The notes below the pieces were generated by a model. The model was not told the origin of the DNA and searched no databases. It saw nothing but the letters and a program-made list of their open reading frames with translations. The position numbers and the translations under genes are program-made. From Ampelomyces quisqualis (lineage: Eukaryota > Ascomycota > Dothideomycetes > Pleosporales > Phaeosphaeriaceae), in NCBI GenBank assembly GCA_018398575.1, contig JAGTXZ010000020.1, positions 1 to 64,000 of the forward strand: a stretch of DNA of 64,000 nt. Reading direction: 5' to 3'. Within the stretch, counting starts at the first letter, position 1. Each line of letters begins with the position of its first letter. This document shows, in pieces, positions 1 through 11,399 of this stretch.

Positions 1-4
1 ATAA

Positions 5-110
5 ACCCCTAACCCTAACCCTAACCTCTAACTCCTAACTCCTAACCCTAACTCCTAACCCTAACCCTAACCCTAACCCTAACTCCTACTTTCTAACCCT
101 AACCCTAACT
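5..110. repeat. Telomeric repeat tract, degenerate
   Basis: CCCTAA repeats run 5'->3' from the left end, the orientation expected for the C-rich strand of a left telomere. Perfect CCCTAA units are mixed with variants such as CTCCTAA and CCTCTAA, and one interruption near 86-93. The tract gives way to AT-rich DNA at about 110. The variants may be real proximal telomeric variants or long-read errors. Confidence 0.9.
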
Positions 111-1079
111 ACGTTAGTTAAGTACTATAGTTAGGCAGAGCGTCCTAGTTTTATATATTTACAAATAGTTTTCTATTTTATATCTACTACGCAGCGCTAG
201 AACTACGTGTATTCTAAGTATAGGTAGGTTTATTAGTTAGAGATAGTTAGTATAACAGCGTTTACGCGCTTTTGTTTCTCTCTAACTCTTGTTTCTGCTA
301 TAAGAAACTGCGCCTCTAAAGTAGTAAGTTGTATTAATATAAGGTTAATAATATTCTATAGGTTAGAAGTAACTAGAACAGTTTTATTAGGTGTTAGGTC
401 TTTTTCTACAACTGCCTTCTCTATGTAGACAGGCGTAGTTTCTTTAATAACCTTAAAATATCTAGTAATATAGGTAGTTGCAGGTTATAACTCTCTTGCA
501 AAGAACTACTAACTATACACTACTTACTACTATTTACTCTACTACTTTAGTTGTTATTTATTGCTTAATATAGTATAGGCAAACAGCTTATGTTTAGTAT
601 AGAAGTAGGTTTTTATATTCTTAATTATAGTTTTACTAGTGCAAATAGTGCTGCATTGCTTATACTTTAGTAAATTCCAATAGATTTTAAGACTAGAAAT
701 AGCTAGAATAGGTTTGCTTAGAATATACAAATAGGCTAGCTAAATATAAAGATGCTTACGCTAGGTATTAACAAAGGCTTAAAGGGCTTTTCTTTCCTTA
801 ACAGTAGTGTAATTAGCGTGTTTAGAATTAAAGTGTTGCCAGACACTAGTAGGATTAAGGCAATATTAATAATAAGAATAAATAATAATACTATAGCTAA
901 GAAGAGAGTATAAGTAAATATAGGTATAGACAGATATAGCGCTGCTTTGCACACAATAGAATAGTGCTATAAAGAAGAAAGGGTTTTTTACGCTTCTATA
1001 GCGTAATAACTATAAGATAATTTTGTTAAGAAAGAAGTGTTTAAATCTAACCTATTTTAGTTAACGCAGGTTTTTTTTT

Positions 1080-2940
1080 AAAGGGGCTTAGCAAGCAGCA
1101 AACAAGAGTATATCGCTACCTAGCTAACGCGCACTATCTCTATATATCTTAGTAAGTACTCCTAGGCTAAGCATTTCTTAATAGTAGTTAGGTCTACTCT
1201 AAATTTTATCTCCTAAGATATATTCTAATACGTGTTAGAGGCAGAAGCAGTGTAGGCTATAGATAACGCTTTAGATAGGACTAAAAAAGCAATATATACC
1301 TGGGTTCCAGACAAGTATAACCTACTAGAGGTATTTTTTACCAAGAACCTATATAATGCCCTACTATAGATATGCAAGCAAATAAACTAAATAATATTAC
1401 TAAAAATTGTTAATAACGTTTACAATAACCTGCGCATACTTATGCCCTAGGCTAATATTTATAACTAAGTAAGTAAGGAAGAAACAGTTAATAAGGTGCA
1501 GGTCTATAGTTTAGTAGTAGTAGACAAGGCAGACACTGCTAGACCTAGGACTAGCAGAAAGAGATAGAGGAAAGAAAAGATAACGCAACAAGTAGAAAAG
1601 GCTCTAGTTCAGAAGATAAACCTAGCACTTGTGCAGACTATAGTAAGTAAGTAGGATTAGGAAGTTACGCAGTACACAATTAGTAAGATAGTAGAAAAGC
1701 AGCGTTATTACACGTACGCAAAATTATTGCCTAGTATAGAGGTTACTACAGTTTCTTAGATAATTAGCAAGGCTCTGTCTATAAGTTTAATAGAGGTATT
1801 CTAGGATTAGCAGAATGTCTTAAGAATTTAGAAACAACAACGCAGTAGGGGACGCAAGTTATTCTATTAGGTAGTAGTAGCAAGGAGTGCACTAGCTATA
1901 TAAGCGTATAATAACAATATATTACTTATAAGAGGTAGTCTAAGTTTCTAGATAGTTCTATCTTAGTACTAGGATTACAACACTATAGATAAGTAAGGTC
2001 TAACGCTTTTACAACGCAAGAGATAGAAGTACAAGGTAGTAGAGGCAGAGAAATTAAGAGTAGACAGCATTGCAGATAAAATAAGGTAGTAATAGAAACT
2101 AGATGCGCTATATAAAGAATACACAACGCTAGAAAAGAAAATGCAAAAGCTTAATATAGGCACTAGAGCAAGAAGACAACATTATAATACTCTAGCAAAG
2201 GAGCATTTATTCTAATACGCATATAAGAACAATAATAGCAATCTGCTAACAAAGAAACAAAATACTAATCTTTGGCTGTGTTTTAGGTAGTTGTTAGATT
2301 AGAGAAAACAATAGAATATTATTAAAGTGCTTGTAGGGAGCGTTAGAATCTTTAGTTTACTGCCAAAGAGTTTAATTGTAAATGCGTAGATTAAACAAAT
2401 ATTAACATAAACGCGTATACATTAGTAGATAGGAATAGTAATAGAGTGTAATAAGGACGTACCTGTAATTACAGCTAAGATAGAGCTACTCTTCTTAGCT
2501 TACATAGATAAAAGTAAGCCTCTGTTAGAGTTCTTCTTTCTAGAGCAACTAGACAAGTTTTATACGTTACGCCTGTTAGCTTTATTCAAAGGGTAAGTTT
2601 CTACAGCAAGGGTTATTACACAGCTAACTATAGTAGTAAAGTAAATGTATTAGATAGTAAATCTTAGAGTAGAAGAGTCTAGAGTTTAAGAGTTCTAAAT
2701 ACACAAATAGGAAGGATTATATCAAGGAGTAATAAAGAAAAGTTAGAGAATTCTTTGTCTAAAGAGTAAAGCATTACGGGTACATTAAGGGGTCTTAAAG
2801 CAGGTGCAACAGGTAGATGCTAGAGAGAGAAGGTATTTAGATAGAAGTAACATTAGCTGTTGCTAGTAGTAATAACTTCTATAAGTAGCTAGGTAGAAAA
2901 GACTACAGGTAACGTAGATTTAAAAGGCAACTCTATATTA
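1080..2940 (+). pseudogene. Coding-like relic, RIP-damaged, family unknown
   Basis: One plus-strand frame can be read for about 620 codons with no evident frameshift. It is broken by many TAG and TAA codons and no TGA, as expected if CAG/CAA glutamine codons were hit by RIP. The implied protein is rich in Lys, Arg, Glu and Gln, with a probable coiled coil around 2,030-2,240 and a basic helical segment around 2,690-2,860. Because TAG/TAA are common in every frame here, the stop pattern alone proves little; the protein-like charge pattern is the better argument. I do not recognise the family. Confidence 0.35.
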
Positions 2941-3022
2941 ATATTGTAGTTAGAGCGCGTAGGCTAACTAGGGACATTATAGGATAATGCAAAATAGTTA
3001 GTACATACACCTTAAGGTAGTA

Positions 3023-3630
3023 CTATTTTCTACTGTAACAGCTAAATTCCATTTCCTACAGTAACAGCCAAAGTCTATTTTCTACTATAACAGACAAAAT
3101 CTATTTCCTGCTATAACAGCTAGAATCTATTTCCTACTGCAACAGCTAAAGTCTATTTCCTGCTATAACAGCCAAAGTCTATTTCCTACTGTAACAGCTA
3201 AAATCTATTTTCTGCTGTAATAGCCAAAATCTATTTTCTGCAGTAACAGCCAAAGTCTATTTCCTGCTGCAATAGCCAAAGTCTATTTCCTGCTATAACA
3301 GCTAGAATCTATTTCCTGCTATAACAGCTAAAGTCTATTTCCTATAGTAACAGCTAAAGTCTATTTTCTACTGCAACAGCCAAAGTCTATTTCTTACTAC
3401 AATAGCTAAAGTCTATTTCCTGCAGCAACAGCCAAAGTCTATTTCCTATAGTAATAGCCAAAGTCTATTTTCTGCTGCAACAGCCAAAGTCTATTTTCTA
3501 CTATAACAGCTAGAATCTATTTTCTACTATAACAGCCAAAATCTATTTCCTGCTGCAACAGCCAAAATCTATTTTCTACTATAACAGCCAAAATCTATTT
3601 TCTACTATAATAGCTAAAATCTATTTCCTA
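3023..3630. repeat. 26-bp minisatellite, about 23 copies
   Basis: The unit begins CTATTTCCT, continues with variable CTGCTGTAACAGC-like bases and ends CAAAGT or TAAAAT. About 23 head-to-tail copies occur. The copies differ almost only by C/T and A/G transitions, which fits RIP acting on a once more uniform array. The period is not a multiple of three, so it is not a protein repeat. Confidence 0.9.
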
Positions 3631-6600
3631 GTTGTACGCAACAGTCTATTTTAGGTTTAGCTATAACGCACTAACCAGAAATAATCTATTTTTAAGCTAG
3701 AACAGGCTGTACTACGTACAGTAGTATAATAAGTATTGTAAGTTCTAATATAGCAAAGCCTATATCTATATAACAGGACTTAATATAACTATAACATATC
3801 TAGATTATACCTAGACAATTATTAAAGGTAATAGATTAGAGTACTAAGAATAGTTATAGCAATTATTTAGAGTAGATAAGAACAAGATAATATTACTTAG
3901 ACAATGTTAAACAGTATAGAATTAGTAGTAATAGATAGAGTTATATTTATAAACTACCTCTATAGTAAGAATATACTTTGCTATAGATAACTAAGGCCTA
4001 ATTGTATCTTAAATACTCTAGCAGTAAAAGATTTATTCTCCTTTAAAGCTGCTTCTAATTCTACTTGTTTAAAGTTAATATAAGCTTACAGAAGTTCCAT
4101 CTTCTCTTTAGTAACCTTAAGGCAGGCTATCTAGTTATTACTCTTGCTATTAATTAGAACTTCTAAGATAGTGTATACGTCTAGCGTATTACTATTCTGT
4201 AAGCTAATCTATTGCATATTTAGCAGATAAAACAGAGTTTAAGAGTATATTTAAATTAATTACTTACTAAGGCTAGCTAATTAGTTAGCTAGATAGCATG
4301 TCTCCTAAAGTACTAGGCAACGTCTGTAATACTGTAACGTTGTTGTTAGCAAAAACTTCTTATTAGAAATAGTAATATAGATAATATAGTGTGTTAGAAG
4401 AGTATACAGTTACTATTGTAACATACCTATATACTAATAGTTAATAGAGGTAGTACTAATAATAGAGTTAAGGTTAATAACTAGTAACATAAATGTCTTT
4501 TACTGTAAGCGTTTAGAGTACCTATCTACTAGGATTTAGCTATATTTAATCTCTAGAATATCTACGTACCTATATAGACACTAAAGGCTATAGTCTGTTA
4601 TAATATAAAGAAGGCATACCTTCTATAAGGCAGAGGGGCAACTAAAGAGAACTATAAATAAGCTAACAACTAGACAGTAGCTACAATTAAGCCTAGTTAG
4701 CTCTATAAGTCTACGTCTAAACTGTCTTCTATAAGGTTTAGACTAATAAAACTAACATCTGCTTCTAGACTAGAATAACACCTATCTACTAACAGGTAAT
4801 AAATAACAACTTAGATATATATATCTAAAGATTTAGCGGCAGCGCCCTATATAGAGTCTACTATTAAACCTAAAACCTGTAATTATATAGCAACAAGCAA
4901 TAGAAGACAATAATAAAATAATACAATTAGAAACTACAAGAAACTTGTAACTTATACCTTTATTATTTAAACTTCCTTAATTTAAGCATAGTACCTAAAA
5001 GATTACAGAACTACGTAGTTCTTAATAACGTCTAAAATTAAGAGATTTTAAATTACTAGTAGCATACGTAGCTGCCTATATAAGAATTCTAATACCTCTA
5101 AACATATATAGAAGTTTTATAAGCAAGAATAGAGAAAGAGTATAGAAGAGATTAATTTGTATAGCGTGTAACATCTAATAGTAACATAGGGAAAGCTGTA
5201 AATTTAACAAAATTACTACACTAGACTATACTGCAATAAGAGACTACGTAGCACGTAGGTAGCTATAGGCAGCTTAGTATTTTAATAGAGCCTAGCTAAT
5301 TAAGTAGGCGTTAAGAACTACCTAGTGTAACTTAAAAAAAGTAGTAGCTTAGGCAGAGAAAGGTAAGCGCAAACAGTCTATATACGTAGAAATATATTCT
5401 AAAACTAACAGCCTATAAGAAGGCTAAATACGCTACTATAGAGTTTGTAGACTCTAATAATAACAAGGTATAATTATTACTACTAAACAACTATTACCCT
5501 TAAGTATTAAGACTAGAGGAATTACTATATTGCGTAGGAGGTTGCTAGAGAATACTATCTATACTAGAGTTCTCTACTAAGTATATTAGAGTATGCGTTA
5601 ATTATACAAAAACCTTACGTAGCCCTTATAAACATATAGCAGACAACTTAGATAATATAAGGCAAGTTAACTATTAGTTTTAGGTATCTTAAACTTTAGA
5701 TAGAAACTATTAATTATCTAGTTAAAGTTAACACTTTACTTAACTAACTATTCTGCGCTACTAGTAATATTAACATACTATAATATTAAATAGTATTATA
5801 ATATACTTAGATGTTAAGAAATATCTAAGCAGATAAAGTACATATAGCGTGCCTAGGCAAAATAAAAAAAGACTATTAAAGAATAAACTGCCTTTTACGC
5901 TAAACGCACAAAAACCTACAGCTTCTATACTACTAACCTATAAAGAGGTAGTTAACAAGAAACTTACTAAGGTAAAGAGACTACTATAGCTTCTTATAAA
6001 TAAAGAGATCTTAGACCTATAACAACGCAAGGTTACTTAATTGTTACTATTTTAACAACATAGTAAGCCTAGTCCTGCGTTACAAGAAAAGAATATTATA
6101 CTAGACAAGAGTATACTATATAATCTTACGCTAAATATTTACTATTGCATTCTTTAGATATATAAGTCCTAGAACGTAAGGTACGTAATAGATATATTTC
6201 CTACAAAGATATAGCTAAAACAAGGTATATTATAGAATCTTAATATACTTTAACTCTTTCTTACTATAGCTAAGTAGTACCTAGAGGTAAGGTATTATTA
6301 GAGTATATGCAACAAATTTGCTAAGCTTAATTAAGTAAGAAGAGAAAGGCTGCACTTAAAGACTTAATAGACTATTAGAGACGCAAAAGTAATATACTCT
6401 TAGGCAAAAGAGTAATATAGATCTCTACCTTCTAGAGATTATAAGCTTAGTACTAGATATAGTTAAGAGAATATACTCTGCCTAAGCTAATAAAGCTATA
6501 TCCTATTAAGAAAGGCTGCAGCGCTATTAGGCAAAGCAAGTACTAATAGAATGCAACTAAAAGAAGTATTTAATAGAAGAAACAATATTATAAGCTTGTA

Positions 6601-7749
6601 TAGTTAAAGTTAACACTCTAATAAGAGAAAGGGTAAAGCCTGCGCAATAACTATTTCTTCTAGCTTTTCTAGCTTAGACAAGGATAACTCTAATAAGTAA
6701 GATAGACTAGTATAGTAGTATAGTAGTAGTAATATACATTCTACGTAGTAGTTATATATAGAATTCCTGTCTAAATAACTTAATAAAAAGCAAACTAAGA
6801 AGGTACTTACGTACGCACACTACCTGCTCTACTATATAATCTGTATATCCTGCCTTACTTCTTCTATCTATTATTCTTCTTACACTAGAGCAGATAATAA
6901 AGGCTGCAATTATAAGCTTATAAGGAGTGCACTTTCCTAGCAAGCTCCTAATTATATATCCTATCTACTAGCCTACTTACTTAACAATATATTAAAGAAA
7001 AGACCTTTAAATAGTAGTAAGAACCTTAACACAAGTAAATAATTCTCTCCTTGTTAGAACTTACTACTCCTTTCTTAGTAGCACTGTCTTTATACAAGAA
7101 ACTAACTAAAGGCACTTTAAGACAATAACTTAAACAGCAGTAAGACATTTAAAGCTAGTAAACAACTCTTATATAATAATCTCTAACTCTAACTTAAGTA
7201 TCTAGCTCTCTAGAAATCTAATAGTAAACTATATAGTATATTTAAAACTTGCCTTAAGCGTTACGCCTACCTTAATAAGAGTATTAAGGATCTTATTAAT
7301 ACTGCTAAAGCTGCAAAGTAACTTCTAAATGTAATAGTAACACGTTTAGTAGTACTAGGTTAGCAAAGAGTTAGTAAGACAACTCTAATAAATACGCTAT
7401 TTAATTGCTACCTTCTAGCTATACCTAGAGCACTAAGGTAATATAGCTTATACTACTTTTGTAACTATTATTAGGTAAAGAGGCAATGCTATACATAATA
7501 CTAAGACTAGTAATATTATTATCTACTTTAATAATAAGGCAGGTATAATAATCTATATCTAAGGATAAGCTAATAACTAGTAGAAGAATTGTAATACTTT
7601 AAAGAACAGGGATAACACTCTTAACTAAAGAAACTTTATAAAAATAGCTTAAACAGCAATACAGCGCCTTAATTACAAGGTTTCTTACTCTTTTAACACT
7701 TTGCCTACTACAATATATAAACTACTCCTTATACTACTATTAATATTTC

Positions 7750-8365
7750 TCTATTAACTACAACTGCTTTCCTCTAGTTTGTTTATCTACGCTAGGATCT
7801 AATAACTTATAAGAAATAAGATAGTTTCTTATTTACAAAGGAGAACAATAAGTTACTATAAGTTTAATTAATATTAGGATAATATATACAACAATAATTA
7901 CTATTGTTAAGTATAAAGAATTAAAAAAAGTTCTTATATAAGTAAGTAATTTCTATCTTACCTAGTACCTGCCTGCTATATACTTTTCTTTAACCTCTTA
8001 TACAACTGCTTTTCTCTACCTACTATATGCTTTTCTTTAACCTCTTGTACAACTACTTTTATCTAGATTATACCTTTATAAAGTGTAAAGAATTAAAGAA
8101 AGTTCTTATATAGGCTAGTAATTTCTATTTTAACTAGTGCCTACCTACTACATACTTTTTCTTAACCTCTTATATAACTGCTTTTATCTAGGTTGTTTAT
8201 ATACACTAGAATTTAATAGCTTATAGAAACTAAGGTAGACTCTATTAGGCAAAGAAGAGCAACAAAGTACTGTATTTTATTCTAGTAGCTGTTAACATAA
8301 CATTTATAACAACTACCTTTATTAAATACAATAGATTAAAGAAAGTTCTTATAGTTAAAAAGTAG
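7750..8365. repeat. Diverged direct repeats in AT-rich block
   Basis: Segments starting TAAAGAATTAAA recur at 7,914 and 8,086, each followed by a similar AGTTCTTATATA stretch. The CTTTAACCTCTT phrase occurs around 7,990 and 8,040, with a close variant (CTTAACCTCTT) near 8,163. An ACTGCTTT...TCTA...TTTAT phrase at about 7,767 recurs near 8,177. Together they form a diverged local duplication of unknown origin. Confidence 0.6.
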
Positions 8366-10001
8366 CTAGGTAATAGAAACTCTAGTATAAACAGTATATA
8401 AGTCCTAACAGAGATCTAGTACTTAACTAACAAGAGTACTTTAATTATATATAGCTACAAAATTACGCAGTATCTTAAGCTCTCTAAGAGTAACTATCTG
8501 TGTAATAGCTATAAGAGTATAGAGCTAATTACAAAACCTAAGCTACTATACTATAAAAGATACAAGAGAGATTTAAACCTATACAGCTATAAAGTTACGC
8601 AGCGCCTTAAGCTTACACGCGTAATAACTTTTAATAGGCTATAAGCGCTTGTAACTTTATTAACTAATCTTAATTTAATAGTATCCTTAGGTATATATTT
8701 AGATCTTATTTCTAGTCTTTCCTGCCTAATAGAAGGTAGCAGTTATTAAGATTACTAAAGACTTAGTAGGCTACAACGCCTGCTACGTCTACTACTTCTA
8801 ACTAAGGCTACCTAGTTATAGTGTATTTACTAACACTATCTTAAATATAAACCTCTAAGAGTTTTAGTAACAAGCAGTAAGTACTTAGCAAAGCCTATTA
8901 ACGCAGTTTAACTAATAAGTAACTACTATAGTTATTAACAAGAATGTTTACTATTATAGAGAATTAGTTTTAGATAGCTATAAAGGCAACAGGTATTAGT
9001 TTAAACAAACAATTAACTTTACCTTTATATCCTTAATCTGCTAGAAGCTTAGAGCGCTATAGCAAATGCTATTATAAAGAACTACTTGCAGGTTATAATA
9101 ACAGGTTAAATTAGATTAAAGAAAGATTAATTAGCTTAACTCTAAATATATTTCTAGTTAAAAACCTAATAGCTTTTAAGATTTTATACTTAACTACGTT
9201 AACATTTACCTACGTCTTATATAGTAAGCAGCATTAGCAAGTACTATTTGCCTAGCTTAAATAACGTACTAGTTAGGGCGTATAACAGTAGAATTTTTAT
9301 TAATTTTGCGTGATATATAGTTTATATATATTTTAACAAAACATAAGATAATATACTATAAGATTAGATAGGCAAAAAAATACCGCAACAGTGTAATATA
9401 TACTAGAGCTGTATAAATATCTCTTACGTGCAGTGTAAAGAAGTAAATTTATACAATACTGTAGTGTATATTAACACTACGCTAGGTATTTAATACTGCA
9501 TTTGTACCCTAGTAACACAGGTATTACAGATAAATTCTAGTAGGTATACAGAGGACTATAAGCAGGTAGCCTGCTAAAATTATTTAGAACTTTAAACCTT
9601 AGATCTATGTAAACCTTATCCTTAAATAAAGACACTACTTAGTATAAGTAAACATTTTGTAATCCTCTTTATTATCCTGCCTAGCACTTAGGTTTAAATC
9701 CTAGCTTTACTATAGTTGTAAAAAGAGCATTAAAGTTAAGGGCAAATATCTAGCCAAGCGCTGTATACCTAATTTGTTTTCTCTCCTCTCTTCTAAACAT
9801 ACTAACAAAATAGTAACAATGCTGCCTATAATTATTATCTAGTAGGTTAAGCCTAAAGGCTACTTCTATACTACCTGCCTAGTTAATAGCAGTCTAGAAA
9901 TTCTTAATGCAGCAGTAAGTTTTCCCCTTCCTTTTTCTTTGTCTCTTTCCCTTTTAGTTCTTGTCTAACAAAAATGTTAGTTCTTCTCTGCTTTTGCTAA
10001 A

Positions 10002-10380
10002 ATGCCTATAATTTACTATACAAACCTATAAGAGAATAGAGGAGATGTTATTAAGGGTAAGACTACTACAACAATCCTACTAGACAATCTAAAGAAAGTA
10101 GCTAGTATTAAGGACTATAGCATTATATTTAATATTATTAAAGTTCTTCTTAAGTAAGTTCTTCTAACTTATATAGTTTTCTTTATAGTTTATACTAACT
10201 AATTAAATAGGACTAGTTGTAAGCAAGAGCATTGTAGCACCCTCTAGTATGTTACAAAGTATGTTAAAAAGTGCTATAACTCTCCTCTACTACTTAGAGT
10301 CTACTATACATAGATGTTTAGCATTAGCATAGGTTCTTTCTAGATTAAGAAGATAGAGGCAGTTAAGGTTAAGTTCTAAA
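10002..10380 (+). pseudogene. Short gene-like relic with intron-like spacer
   Basis: A pyrimidine-rich tract (about 9,925-9,970) precedes an ATG at 10,002. A frame of about 50 codons with one TAG follows. Near 10,155 a GTAAGT-type donor is followed by an ACTAAC branch-like motif and a TAG acceptor at about 10,210, after which another damaged frame continues. This looks like an intron-bearing gene degraded by RIP, but no family is recognisable. Confidence 0.25.
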
Positions 10381-11399
10381 AAATATACTAGCTAAGTATA
10401 TTAAAAAAATATACTTTTTGTTTTTAGTATAAAGTATGTAACGTTATAAGTATAGTATATAAATATAGTGTATAAGTATATAATATAACTAAGTACTATA
10501 AGTAGTATATTTATACTACTCTTAAACTTTAAAGTTTATATATAGACTATATAGTGTATAGTTAGAAAGGTAGTAACTAAGGTTAAGATAGCTATTTACT
10601 TAACTAAAGATAAAAGAGTAGAGAAGTAGCTACTAGTAGAAAGAAGAGACTTAGTGTCTTATAAGTTATGTAATTGTTATAAGCTTTATGCTGCTATTTA
10701 GAACTCTAGAGCTAGAGTCTAAACTCTAAAGTAAGTACTAATATAGCCTAAGCTTTCTATCTATATTAGAAACTAGCTATAAGAAAGTAGAGCTTAGGAT
10801 AGAACTAATAGGCAGGTAGCCTAAAGATTTAAGGCTAAGCCTATATCCCTAGTATATATATAATATAGCACTTTTGTATACAAGTCTTAGAAAGCAGGTA
10901 GTAAAGACTTAATCTGCATTTTGTAATAGAATAGGCGCTCTGCCCTTAAAATTAATACTACGTAATTTCTTCTACTTATACTAAGGCTGCAAGCTGCAGC
11001 CAAAAGGTAAGTACAAGAATTCTAAAGCTAGAATTTCTTGTGTAGTATAATATATATAGTGCTAGGCGCTAGTATTATTCTAGTGCACTATAAGTAAGAG
11101 CAGGCTATAAAGGCTGTACGCGTGCCTTATTACATATTTAGTATAGGATAGTAGAAGTAGAAATCTTAAATTAGATTCTTTATGCAATAATATATTAGAT
11201 GCTATTTAACTCTTCTAAAAGATTACTTAATGTACTATCTAAGCAGCTTACCTAACATTTCTATAATCTATTTATGTAATCTTCTACTACACTATAATAG
11301 CTATTAGCTTTCTTATACTTTATAGTCTTTACTTAATCTTACTAAGTAATCTTAACCTACTTAGGATTATAATTTAATACTCTAAAGCCTAGCGTAAGT

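Noticed and set aside
1080..2940. Tyrosine-recombinase (Starship captain, DUF3435) or telomeric RecQ helicase
   Set aside because: I looked for the conserved motifs of both and could not find them, so no name is given.
3023..3630. CRISPR-like array
   Set aside because: Units are contiguous 26-mers without spacers, and the organism is a fungus.
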